Made by a program: the position numbers and the translations under genes. This document shows, one piece after another, positions 1 to 5,660 of a stretch of DNA of 5,784 bases; position 1 is the stretch's first letter; each line of letters starts with the position of its first letter. The notes beneath the pieces were generated by a model. That model did no database searches. It worked only from the letters and a program-made list of their open reading frames with translations, and was not told where the DNA came from. This DNA comes from Kiritimatiellia bacterium (GTDB lineage: Bacteria; Verrucomicrobiota; Kiritimatiellia; UBA8416; JAIOPI01). Where the stretch lies: the NCBI GenBank assembly GCA_028822745.1, contig JAPKCZ010000156.1:1-5784 (forward strand). The letters are read 5' to 3'.

Positions 1-71
1 CTGCCAAAGCCGCAGAGCCTGCCAAAGCCGCAGAGCCTGCCAAAGCCGCAGAGCCCGCCAAAGCCGCAGAA
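1..71 (+). repeat. 18-bp tandem repeat, about four copies
   Basis: The unit CTGCCAAAGCCGCAGAGC occurs three times exactly (1-18, 19-36, 37-54). A fourth, decayed copy follows at 55-71, with C for T at its second base and an A-run replacing its end. The array runs off the left edge, so the true copy number is unknown. Because the unit is a multiple of three, copy changes add or remove one hexapeptide without shifting the frame of the gene that contains it. Confidence 0.9.
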
Positions 72-92
72 AAAACGCCTCCGGAAGCTTAA
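1..92 (+). CDS. 3' end of a gene with a PAKAAE-repeat tail (partial)
   Basis: Reading in frame 3 (first full codon at position 3), the sequence encodes an Ala/Lys/Glu/Pro hexapeptide repeated about four times, then a short KTPPEA end and a TAA stop at 90-92. Only the last 29 residues are inside the window, so the main domain and the function are unknown. Low-complexity tails of this type, rich in Ala, Lys and Pro, are known at the ends of nucleoid-associated or ribosome-associated proteins and of envelope-spanning proteins such as TonB-like ones. Which applies cannot be decided here. The open frame, in-phase 18-bp periodicity and clean stop support real coding. The other frames of the repeat would give different low-complexity peptides, but none ends as tidily. 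Confidence 0.6.
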   Translation, partial: AKAAEPAKAAEPAKAAEPAKAAEKTPPEA

Positions 93-228
93 AACGTCTC
101 GCTAGGTTCGGCACGCGCCACCGTCACAGGCCGCCTTCCCACTCAGAAAAGCCCTGACAAAGCGAACGTCACGTGTCAGCATTATACCCGTCGACAGGCA
201 AGAACCGCCTGCGCATCCGGAACAGATC

Positions 229-873
229 ATGACCCGACTGCTTATTGTACTATCAACGCTACACCTCGCCCTCGCCGTGTCCACCAAAGGGGCGGACACG
301 AACAGCGTACCCGCATCGCCATACAAGGCCGTGCTGATTCACAACGACAGCGAAGCACCCATTGCCGAATCGACATCATCTCGACCCGCAACGATTTATG
401 AAATTGTGACCGTACCGGACCAACCCTCACGTGGCGGCCTCGTCGCCAGTGAACGCGAATTTCGGTTCGGAACCTTCGGCGTGGCACGAAATGAAGGCGG
501 TGTAAATATCCCCCACGCCATGCAACAGCCGCGGCGACGTCTTTTCAACAATGACTTCAATGACGATCGTGGCGAGACGATTTTCGGCATTTCCTCCGAC
601 AGTCTTGACCTGAATGGCCTAGGCAACGCAAATCAGGGCTGGTTGGCGCGCGAGGTAAACCGAAACATTCGCAGCGGACGCGACATGCGCATGATGAATG
701 AAAACATGATTAGCGAAAACAGTTTAATGCAGAGTCTCGGCCTGAAGAGCCCACTTCGCCAGATGAACCCCAACGCATTCCCGATGCCCGACAACGCGAG
801 CCCACCCTCGCGCGACCCCTATTCCAGACTGCAATCGCGCGGCCTGCTCGATCGCGACACCCTAAGCCCATAA
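229..873 (+). CDS. Unrecognised exported protein, 214 residues
   Basis: I do not recognise this family. Residues 1-16 look like a Sec signal peptide: an Arg at position 3, a hydrophobic stretch at 4-16, and possible cleavage after ALA (16) or KGA (22). There is no lipobox cysteine. The mature part has no clear transmembrane segment. It is polar, with an Asn/Asp-rich stretch around 108-130, a Met/Asn/Arg-rich stretch around 140-170, and a Pro/Arg/Ser-rich end, suggesting a largely disordered or small secreted/periplasmic protein. The ATG at 229 is preceded only by a weak GGA at 219-221. An ATTATA at 181-186 could be part of a promoter, but no well-spaced -35 box is seen. The gene ends 525 bp before urtA and is probably a separate transcription unit, so its link to urea uptake is only positional. 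The signal peptide and the length of the open frame support a real gene, but the lack of a recognised domain limits certainty. Confidence 0.6.
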   Translation: MTRLLIVLSTLHLALAVSTKGADTNSVPASPYKAVLIHNDSEAPIAESTSSRPATIYEIVTVPDQPSRGGLVASEREFRFGTFGVARNEGGVNIPHAMQQPRRRLFNNDFNDDRGETIFGISSDSLDLNGLGNANQGWLAREVNRNIRSGRDMRMMNENMISENSLMQSLGLKSPLRQMNPNAFPMPDNASPPSRDPYSRLQSRGLLDRDTLSP

Positions 874-890
874 GCATCGCCCGAATATGG

Positions 891-931
891 TACAAATATG
901 TATTGCGCATTCCTTGGAGGACATATTTGTA
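891..931. repeat. AT-rich 11-bp perfect inverted repeat
   Basis: TACAAATATGT at 891-901 is the exact reverse complement of ACATATTTGTA at 921-931, with 19 bases between. The right arm is itself part of a second dyad, ATATTT-GT-AAATAT at 923-936. It starts 18 bases after the stop of the unknown exported protein. No T-run follows on either strand, so it is not a standard intrinsic terminator. It could be a paired operator or an mRNA 3'-end hairpin. The perfect arms are directly visible, but the role is not. Confidence 0.6.
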
Positions 932-1002
932 AATATCAAAGAACCGCTACACTCAGGTGAGATGCGCCAGACACGCGTTTGGAAACAAGATTTCAACCTG
1001 GC

Positions 1003-1024
1003 TCGCGCACCTTCTTCAGCGCGA
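1003..1024. promoter_or_regulatory. GC-rich dyad, weak candidate activator site
   Basis: TCGCGC (1003-1008) and GCGCGA (1019-1024) form a perfect 6-bp inverted repeat with a 10-bp spacer. It contains the GCACC half-site typical of NtrC boxes (1007-1011), but the matching GGTGC half is missing. It lies about 180 bp upstream of the predicted sigma-54 start, a normal distance for an enhancer. Treat it as a guess: the second half-site does not fit and a dyad this short can occur by chance. Confidence 0.15.
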
Positions 1025-1083
1025 ACGCGATCAGCGACGAAACCCAAGAACACGCTACCCTGCTTGCTCTTAGTCGCCTCTCT

Positions 1084-1132
1084 ACGTTTTTGAGCGATGC
1101 CGCTTCGCCGCCAAACGTGTCTCTGCGCTCAA
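1084..1132. repeat. Nested inverted repeats in the urtA upstream region
   Basis: TTGAGCG at 1090-1096 pairs perfectly with CGCTCAA at 1126-1132. ACGTTT at 1084-1089 pairs perfectly with AAACGT at 1113-1118. The two pairings interlock, so as RNA they would be mutually exclusive. They lie about 40-80 bp upstream of the sigma-54 core, where DNA-binding sites are more likely than RNA folds. Function is unknown. Confidence 0.3.
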
Positions 1133-1168
1133 CCTGAACGACAGAAATTCGAGACGCCCGAGCACACC

Positions 1169-1187
1169 TTGGCACACCCCCTGCTTT
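1169..1187 (+). promoter_or_regulatory. Candidate sigma-54 (RpoN) -24/-12 promoter of the urt operon
   Basis: TTGGCAC at 1169-1175 followed by TGCTTT at 1182-1187 places the invariant GG (1171-1172) and GC (1183-1184) exactly 10 bases apart, as the -24/-12 consensus TGGCAC-N5-TTGC requires. The only mismatch in the -12 element is C for the first T. Transcription would start near 1196. Sigma-54 promoters need an enhancer-binding activator, classically NtrC for nitrogen genes, and urea transporters are commonly induced by nitrogen limitation, so the position upstream of urtA makes sense. The motif match and spacing are seen directly. Use of the site is inferred. Confidence 0.65.
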
Positions 1188-1271
1188 AGCTAATCAGCAT
1201 AAATCGAAATTCGACGCGCTGTTAGGCGTAAGATTCACGCTAGGACGCGAACGCATAATTTACGCATCACG

Positions 1272-1346
1272 AAAGGAGGAACATTGCGCACACCGGCATC
1301 GCACACCAGTCGCAAGCAAACCTCGGAAGGTAAAGACACCTTTTGA
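1272..1346 (+). other. Possible leader mini-ORF with a strong Shine-Dalgarno
   Basis: AAAGGAGG at 1272-1279 is the best ribosome binding site in the window, yet it lies about 120 bases upstream of the urtA start and in a different frame. Four bases after it, TTG at 1284 opens a 20-codon frame ending in TGA at 1344-1346 (peptide begins MRTPASHTSRKQ). An ATT at 1283 could instead open a 16-codon frame ending at 1331-1333. Either would be a short upstream ORF inside the leader, possibly coupling ribosome loading to urtA expression. No ATG or GTG start follows the site at suitable spacing, so real translation is uncertain. The Shine-Dalgarno could also be a chance purine run. Confidence 0.25.
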
Positions 1347-1364
1347 AAACACATCAATGACCTC

Positions 1365-1379
1365 GCATGCAGAGCATGC
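1365..1379 (+). promoter_or_regulatory. GCATGC-AGA-GCATGC hairpin before the urtA ribosome binding site
   Basis: Two copies of the self-complementary hexamer GCATGC (1365-1370 and 1374-1379) are separated by three bases. In RNA they can form a 6-bp stem with a 3-nt loop ending 9 bases before the urtA Shine-Dalgarno. In DNA they are two adjacent palindromes that could be bound by a dimeric regulator. The arrangement is seen; any regulatory effect is inferred. Confidence 0.35.
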
Positions 1380-1388
1380 AATTGACAT

Positions 1389-1392
1389 AGGA
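1389..1392 (+). promoter_or_regulatory. urtA ribosome binding site
   Basis: AGGA sits 6 bases before the ATG at 1399, with an A-rich spacer. This decides the start against the in-frame ATG at 1357, which has no Shine-Dalgarno and would put 14 polar residues in front of a normal signal peptide. Confidence 0.65.
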
Positions 1393-1398
1393 AAAAAA

Positions 1399-2655
1399 AT
1401 GAAACGTATACTAAACACTGTTGGAGCCGCCGCCATGGCCTTCGCCATGACCACCGGCGCAAACGCTGAGGATCCCGTCAAGATCGGCATTCTGCACTCA
1501 CTGAGTGGAACCATGGCGATATCCGAAACATCACTTCGGGATGTGGTACTGATGGCGACTGATGAAATTAACGCCAAGGGTGGCGTGTTGGGTAAACAGA
1601 TAAAACCGATCGTGGTTGACCCAGCGTCCGACTGGCCGCTGTTCGCCGAAAAGGCCAAAGAGCTGATTACGAAACACGAGGTTGCGGTCACGTTCGGTTG
1701 CTGGACGTCCGTTAGTCGCAAGAGTTGCCTTCCGGTATTCGAAGAGTACAACCAGCTTCTCTTTTACCCCGTCCAGTACGAGGGTGAAGAACAGTCGCTA
1801 AACGTATTCTATACGGGTGCCAGCCCGAACCAGCAGCTGATTCCTGCGGCGCAATATGCCATGGATGAGCTCGGATGCAAGAAGTTCTACCTGCTGGGAA
1901 CAGACTACGTTTTTCCCCGCACGGCAAACAAAGTGCTGAAGGCCTTCCTGCTTTCAAAGGGCGTGCCCTCTGAAAACATCATGGAAGAATACACGCCTTT
2001 CCACCACCAGGACTACCAGACCATCATCGGCAAAGTGAAAAAGTTCGCCATCGGCGGCGATGCCTGTGTTTTGTCCACCATTAACGGTGACAGCAACGTA
2101 CCTTTTTATAAGGAATTCGCCAATCAAGGGTTGACTGCAGACGACTGTCCGATCGTGGCATTCTCAGTAGCGGAAGATGAGTTGCGCGCAATGGATGTTC
2201 CGCCACTCGTGGGCCATCTGGCTGCCTGGAATTATTTCCAGTCCATCAAGAGCCGCAGCAATAAAACCTTTGTGAAGAACTTCAAAAAGTATTGCGCCGC
2301 AAACAACCTGCCTGGCGGCAACGACCGTGTTACGGACGACCCTATTGAGGCAGCCTACTTCGGCGTATACGTCTGGGCGGCGGCCGTTGAAAAGTGCGGT
2401 TCGTTCGATGTCGACAAAGTACGGGAAGCGGTTTACGGACTTGAGTTCGAAGCCCCCGGCGGTGCGAAAAAGATGCACGAAAGCAATCAGCACACGCTGA
2501 AGCCCGTCTACATCGGCGAGATCAAGAAGAACGGTCAGTTCAAGATTGTTTGGGAAACCGAAGGCCTTGTTGTGCCGGAGTCCTACAGCAGCTACCTGCA
2601 CACGGATGGCAAATTCCCTGCTCCGACAGGCGGACCAAAGAAAACGGCCCTTTAA
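1399..2655 (+). CDS. urtA: Urea ABC transporter, substrate-binding protein UrtA
   Basis: This is the periplasmic binding protein that captures urea and delivers it to the UrtBC channel. From the ATG at 1399 it is 418 residues. It opens with a Sec signal peptide (Lys-Arg at 2-3, hydrophobic core to about 19, cleavage after ANA at 21-23), then the mature protein starts EDPVKIG. Family hallmarks are clear: SLSGTMAISE at 34-43, EINAKGGVLG at 56-65, the FGCWTSVSRKS block at 99-109, LPVFEEYNQLLFYPVQYEGEE at about 111-131, and FYTGASPNQQ at 137-146. These match the UrtA branch of the hydrophobic-amino-acid/amide binding-protein family more closely than branched-chain amino acid binders. Length is usual. 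A terminator-like hairpin follows the stop, as is common after binding-protein genes. The alternative specificity (formamide or short amides, as in FmdD relatives) cannot be excluded from sequence, but the urtBCD neighbours favour urea. Confidence 0.95.
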   Translation: MKRILNTVGAAAMAFAMTTGANAEDPVKIGILHSLSGTMAISETSLRDVVLMATDEINAKGGVLGKQIKPIVVDPASDWPLFAEKAKELITKHEVAVTFGCWTSVSRKSCLPVFEEYNQLLFYPVQYEGEEQSLNVFYTGASPNQQLIPAAQYAMDELGCKKFYLLGTDYVFPRTANKVLKAFLLSKGVPSENIMEEYTPFHHQDYQTIIGKVKKFAIGGDACVLSTINGDSNVPFYKEFANQGLTADDCPIVAFSVAEDELRAMDVPPLVGHLAAWNYFQSIKSRSNKTFVKNFKKYCAANNLPGGNDRVTDDPIEAAYFGVYVWAAAVEKCGSFDVDKVREAVYGLEFEAPGGAKKMHESNQHTLKPVYIGEIKKNGQFKIVWETEGLVVPESYSSYLHTDGKFPAPTGGPKKTAL

Positions 2656-2685
2656 GGCTACCTCGACCTGATTCACAAACACCCC

Positions 2686-2732
2686 AGGACCTGCCCGGGC
2701 GTCACCTCCCGCTCAGGCAGGTCCTCTTTTTT
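2686..2732 (+). terminator. Terminator-like hairpin between urtA and urtB
   Basis: AGGACCTGCC (2686-2695) and GGCAGGTCCT (2716-2725) form a perfect 10-bp stem. The 20-nt loop can pair further, CGGG at 2696-2699 with CCCG at 2708-2711. A C and six T's follow at 2726-2732, the classic shape of an intrinsic terminator. Because urtB, urtC and urtD lie just downstream without a clear promoter of their own, partial read-through is the likely mode. Most transcripts would end after urtA, giving more binding protein than permease. The same hairpin would protect the 3' end of the urtA message. Confidence 0.8.
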
Positions 2733-2743
2733 CAAAAAATCTC

Positions 2744-4477
2744 ATGACGCGACTTCGTTTAAGATCGTACCTCAGCGCAGTTACCCTGATCGCGCTGATC
2801 TGGGCCGGTTCATCCTCAGCGGATGACGCCAGTATCCGTGGGCACATGCATGTGCTCGCCAACGGCAACGCGGATGCAAGGTACGCGGCGGCTGGCGCAC
2901 TGGTCAGCACAGGAGATGCCCGCCTGGAGTCCTTTTTCGAATCCTACCTGACCGACAGTCTCTACCTATGGAATGACGTTTTGCTCGTCGGTGGCGACAT
3001 CACCGAAGACGACGACCTGAACGAATGGGTCCCCCTTTTTGATCCGCTTACACGCACACCCTATCTGCACGGAGGCGAAGCGGCCCTGATCATGATTGAC
3101 GATCTGGAGGAAATTTCCCCCAGCCGTAAAGAACGTAGCTTCATGCTCAACTCGAAACACCTTCTACGCCTATCATCAAGCAGCGAGCACATGCGTTTGT
3201 CAGGCGCAAAAAAATGCGGAAACCTCCCCGGCATCCCCGAGGCCTACGAGCAGCTTCAACTTATGGGCGAGACCGACCCCGTCGAGATCGTTCGACGAAC
3301 AGCACAGGAAAGCGCGCGTCTTATCTCGTTTCAGGCGTCGCTTGACGACCTCACAAGCGAGGCCCATATGCTTGTGGTGCAAGACCTCGCGGCGACCAAG
3401 AGCATACGCGGACTTTCCCGAATCGAAGCACAACTGCAATCCCTCCCGGAGTTGCGTGACCTCGATGTCGAGACGCGCGATCGTCTGGAGCATCTCTACG
3501 CCTCGTCAATCGAAACCATAAAAGGCCACATTTCATTCGTTGAGCGTTGCGCCAGTGTGTTTCAAGGTCTGTCTCTGGGATCCGTTCTGGTGTTGATGGC
3601 GCTGGGTTTGGCCATCACATTCGGGCTCATGGGAGTCATCAACATGGCGCATGGCGAATTTATGATGCTGGGCGCATACGCAACCTACGAAGTTCAATGC
3701 CTATTTAACTGGTTGATCGAGCGTGGCGTTCTTTCACAAAGCGCATTTGATTGGTACTACGTCGCCGCACTTCCGGTCGCCTTCCTCGCAGCCGGCATGA
3801 TCGGACTCATTGTGGAAGTGAGTGTGATCCGCTTTCTCTATCGCAAACCGCTTGAATCACTCTTGGCGACATGGGGCGTGGGACTGGTGCTGATTCAATT
3901 AGTACGCCTACGTTACGGCGACAACATTGGCGTGACCGCGCCGATGTGGGCGCGCGGTGGAATCGAAATTATACAGGATGTCGTGCTGCCCTATTCGCGC
4001 TGCTTCATCATTGCCCTTTGCGCGGTTTCCATGTCACTCGTCTACATACTGATGGGCAAAACACGCATTGGCTTGCGCATGCGAGCCACGATGCAAAACC
4101 GAGACATGGCCAAAGGGCTCGGCGTCAACACGCAACGCGTTGACCGATTTACGTTTGCTTTCGGCAGCGGCCTTGCAGGAATCGCCGGATACGCGTGGAC
4201 CCTCATCGGGGGTGTCACGCCCGATATGGGACAAAAGAACTTCATCATCGACTCCTTCCTCGTGGTCGTTACCGGCGGTGTCGGCGAACTGGCAGGTGTT
4301 ATTTTTTCCGGCATAGGGATTGGCATCCTGACCAAATTCGTCGAACCCCTGCAGTTTGGCGATTTCACCATGGGTGCCATTTGGGCGAAGGTCACACTTC
4401 TCGTCGTCATCGCCATCTTCATTCAGTTCAAACCCGCCGGACTGTTCGCACCAAAGGGACGCCTTGCCGATGTCTAA
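2744..4477 (+). CDS. urtB: Urea ABC transporter permease UrtB, with large periplasmic N-terminal domain
   Basis: UrtB is one of the two inner-membrane channel subunits of the urea transporter. The 577-residue product has three parts. Residues 1-26 are a signal peptide or signal anchor (Arg at 3, 5 and 7; hydrophobic 9-21; SSA at 24-26). Residues 27 to about 270 form a soluble, probably periplasmic domain with weak helical-repeat character, including a VEIVRRTAQESARLI segment. From about 273 the LivH-type permease begins: FQGLSLGS, then the family signature GVINMAHGEFMMLGAYATY at about 297-315, several membrane helices, and the cytoplasmic loop MRATMQNRDMAKGLGVN from about 446, which should contact the ATPase. 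The end, FKPAGLFAPKGR, is typical. Proteobacterial UrtB proteins usually have this N-terminal extension and are somewhat shorter; cyanobacterial ones lack it. The start is set by the signal peptide, since no Shine-Dalgarno precedes the ATG. It overlaps urtC by 8 nt. Confidence 0.94.
   Translation: MTRLRLRSYLSAVTLIALIWAGSSSADDASIRGHMHVLANGNADARYAAAGALVSTGDARLESFFESYLTDSLYLWNDVLLVGGDITEDDDLNEWVPLFDPLTRTPYLHGGEAALIMIDDLEEISPSRKERSFMLNSKHLLRLSSSSEHMRLSGAKKCGNLPGIPEAYEQLQLMGETDPVEIVRRTAQESARLISFQASLDDLTSEAHMLVVQDLAATKSIRGLSRIEAQLQSLPELRDLDVETRDRLEHLYASSIETIKGHISFVERCASVFQGLSLGSVLVLMALGLAITFGLMGVINMAHGEFMMLGAYATYEVQCLFNWLIERGVLSQSAFDWYYVAALPVAFLAAGMIGLIVEVSVIRFLYRKPLESLLATWGVGLVLIQLVRLRYGDNIGVTAPMWARGGIEIIQDVVLPYSRCFIIALCAVSMSLVYILMGKTRIGLRMRATMQNRDMAKGLGVNTQRVDRFTFAFGSGLAGIAGYAWTLIGGVTPDMGQKNFIIDSFLVVVTGGVGELAGVIFSGIGIGILTKFVEPLQFGDFTMGAIWAKVTLLVVIAIFIQFKPAGLFAPKGRLADV
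4453..4459 (+). promoter_or_regulatory. urtC ribosome binding site inside urtB
   Basis: AAAGGGA lies 10 bases before the ATG at 4470, within the last codons of urtB. It supports starting urtC at 4470 rather than at the in-frame ATG at 4356, which would add 38 residues translated from a second frame of urtB. Confidence 0.55.
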
Positions 4478-5660
4478 TCTATCCACGAACAAGCAAACAA
4501 CATCGCGCTGGAAGCGCCATGCCGGCCCCATGCTGGGTCTTGGTATCGGTTTGGTTGTCATTCCGCTGCTTTACCAAATGGGCCTCGTCAGCATTGAAAC
4601 CGTCAATATGCTCGGACGCTATATGTGTTTCGCAATATTGGCTATCGGCCTGGACCTGCTATGGGGGTACACCGGCATCCTGAGTTTGTGTCAGGCGATG
4701 TTTTTTGCGCTTGGCGGCTATGCCATGGGCATGTACCTCGCACACCACGGCGGCCCAGAAGGTATGGTTGACGCATCAGGTTGGAAAATGCCAGCCTGCC
4801 TCTACGTTGTTTTCCCCCTGAAGATTGGGCAATCACCGGCAGATGCAATGGTCCCTGTATTCTGGAAACCGTTTTTCAGCCTTCCCTTAACGGTACTGCT
4901 CGGGCTTTTGATTCCGGGCGCCGTCGCCTGGGTCATCGGAAACTTTGGATTTAAAAGTCGCGTCCGCGGTGTCTACTTCGCGATTTTGACGCAAGCGCTC
5001 ACCGTTGCAGTGTGGCTCGTTTTCTGCATGAACAATATGAAGCTCTGCGGAACAAACGGCCTGACACGATTCAAAACCATCGCAGGATACCCCTTGGCGA
5101 CGAACAGTACGAAAATGACGCTCTACATCATCACGCTGCTCTGCCTCGTGGGCGTCTACTACGGATGCCGAACCATCGTCCAGTCGCGTTTTGGCCGTAT
5201 CTTGATCGCCATTCGCGACGACGAGAACACACTTCGCTTTTCAGGCTTCCGGCCACATGACTACAAGCTGTTTGTGTTTGTTCTCGCAGGCATGCTGGCT
5301 GGTCTGGCAGGTATGCTGTACGCCCCACAAATGGGCATCTTTGCACCCTCGGAAATGGAAGCCGCCAAATCCATCCTGATCGTCATCTGGGTTGCTGTCG
5401 GCGGGCGCGGCACACTATCCGGAGCCATCCTCGGCGCGATCGGTGTCAACTTGTTCTACAACTTTTTGACAACGCGTATGCCGGAGGCATGGCCCTTTGT
5501 TCAAGGCATGCTCTTCATCGGCGTCACCTTGCTTTTCCCTGGCGGCGTCGTCGGGCTTTGGGCCCAGGCGCGAAACCGAATTCAGGACCTGCGATCCCGT
5601 GCGTCGATGCCGACGTCAGCCGCGACAACCGTCGACACCAAAGCCGAGGTCTCCGCATGA
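4470..5660 (+). CDS. urtC: Urea ABC transporter permease UrtC
   Basis: UrtC is the LivM-type partner of UrtB in the inner-membrane urea channel. From the ATG at 4470 it is 396 residues: a short basic cytoplasmic start, a first membrane helix at about 19-38, then the family block WGYTGILSLCQAMFFALGGYA at about 65-85. The next loop (about 90-130) is the least conserved part. Further membrane helices follow, with the cytoplasmic coupling loop GRILIAIRDDENTLRFSGF around 242-260, and then LAGMLAGLAGMLYAPQMGIFAPSEM. A hydrophilic tail of about 30 residues, rich in Arg, Ser, Thr and Ala, closes the protein. The start fits translational coupling: it overlaps the urtB stop by 8 nt and has AAAGGGA upstream. 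The stop overlaps the urtD start as ATGA. Length is in the usual range for the family, and no frameshift or lost motif is seen. Confidence 0.94.
   Translation: MSNLSTNKQTTSRWKRHAGPMLGLGIGLVVIPLLYQMGLVSIETVNMLGRYMCFAILAIGLDLLWGYTGILSLCQAMFFALGGYAMGMYLAHHGGPEGMVDASGWKMPACLYVVFPLKIGQSPADAMVPVFWKPFFSLPLTVLLGLLIPGAVAWVIGNFGFKSRVRGVYFAILTQALTVAVWLVFCMNNMKLCGTNGLTRFKTIAGYPLATNSTKMTLYIITLLCLVGVYYGCRTIVQSRFGRILIAIRDDENTLRFSGFRPHDYKLFVFVLAGMLAGLAGMLYAPQMGIFAPSEMEAAKSILIVIWVAVGGRGTLSGAILGAIGVNLFYNFLTTRMPEAWPFVQGMLFIGVTLLFPGGVVGLWAQARNRIQDLRSRASMPTSAATTVDTKAEVSA

Larger units (their letters stand above)
874..1398 (+). other. Long intergenic region and 5' leader upstream of urtA
   Basis: These 525 bases contain no convincing protein gene. 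The open frames present are short, lack ribosome binding sites and read as low-information peptides. What the region does hold is an AT-rich inverted repeat (891-931), nested dyads (1084-1132), a candidate sigma-54 promoter (1169-1187), direct repeats GAAATTCGA at 1144-1152 and 1206-1214, paired ACGCAT copies at 1251-1256 and 1262-1267, a strong Shine-Dalgarno at 1272-1279, and a short GCATGC hairpin at 1365-1379. From the predicted start of transcription near 1196 to the urtA ATG the leader would be about 200 nt, long enough for post-transcriptional control. No riboswitch class I know is recognisable in it. Confidence 0.7.

Noticed and set aside
1..71. CRISPR array at the left edge
   Set aside because: The repeats are directly adjacent without spacers and keep a reading frame, so this is a coding tandem repeat.
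890..903. GTA-N8-TAT resembling a cyanobacterial NtcA site
   Set aside because: The last base does not fit GTA-N8-TAC, and the long UrtB and sigma-54 motif argue against a cyanobacterium.
916..932. GGAGG followed by TTG as a gene start
   Set aside because: The TTG at 927 is followed at once by a TAA stop.
887..1093. 68-codon open frame from an ATG in the intergenic region
   Set aside because: It has no Shine-Dalgarno, crosses the inverted repeat and candidate regulatory dyads, and encodes a peptide of no recognisable character.
1357..1398. Upstream in-frame ATG as the urtA start
   Set aside because: It has no ribosome binding site, and it would place 14 polar residues before a complete signal peptide. 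The ATG at 1399 has AGGA at good spacing.
1196..1398. Guanidine (ykkC or mini-ykkC) riboswitch in the urt leader
   Set aside because: I looked because such RNAs sit near urea-related genes, but the conserved ACGR-capped hairpin pairs and core blocks are not present.
1382..1412. Consensus-like TTGACA with TATACT as a sigma-70 promoter
   Set aside because: The 19-bp spacing is long, and transcription would begin inside the urtA signal-peptide codons, so it could not express urtA.
1260..1751. 163-codon reverse-strand open frame over the urtA start
   Set aside because: It lies antisense to the well-supported urtA coding sequence and shows no known family features.
4034..4561. 175-codon reverse-strand open frame over the urtB/urtC junction
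   Set aside because: It is a shadow of the two conserved permease genes, with no ribosome binding site or recognisable domain.
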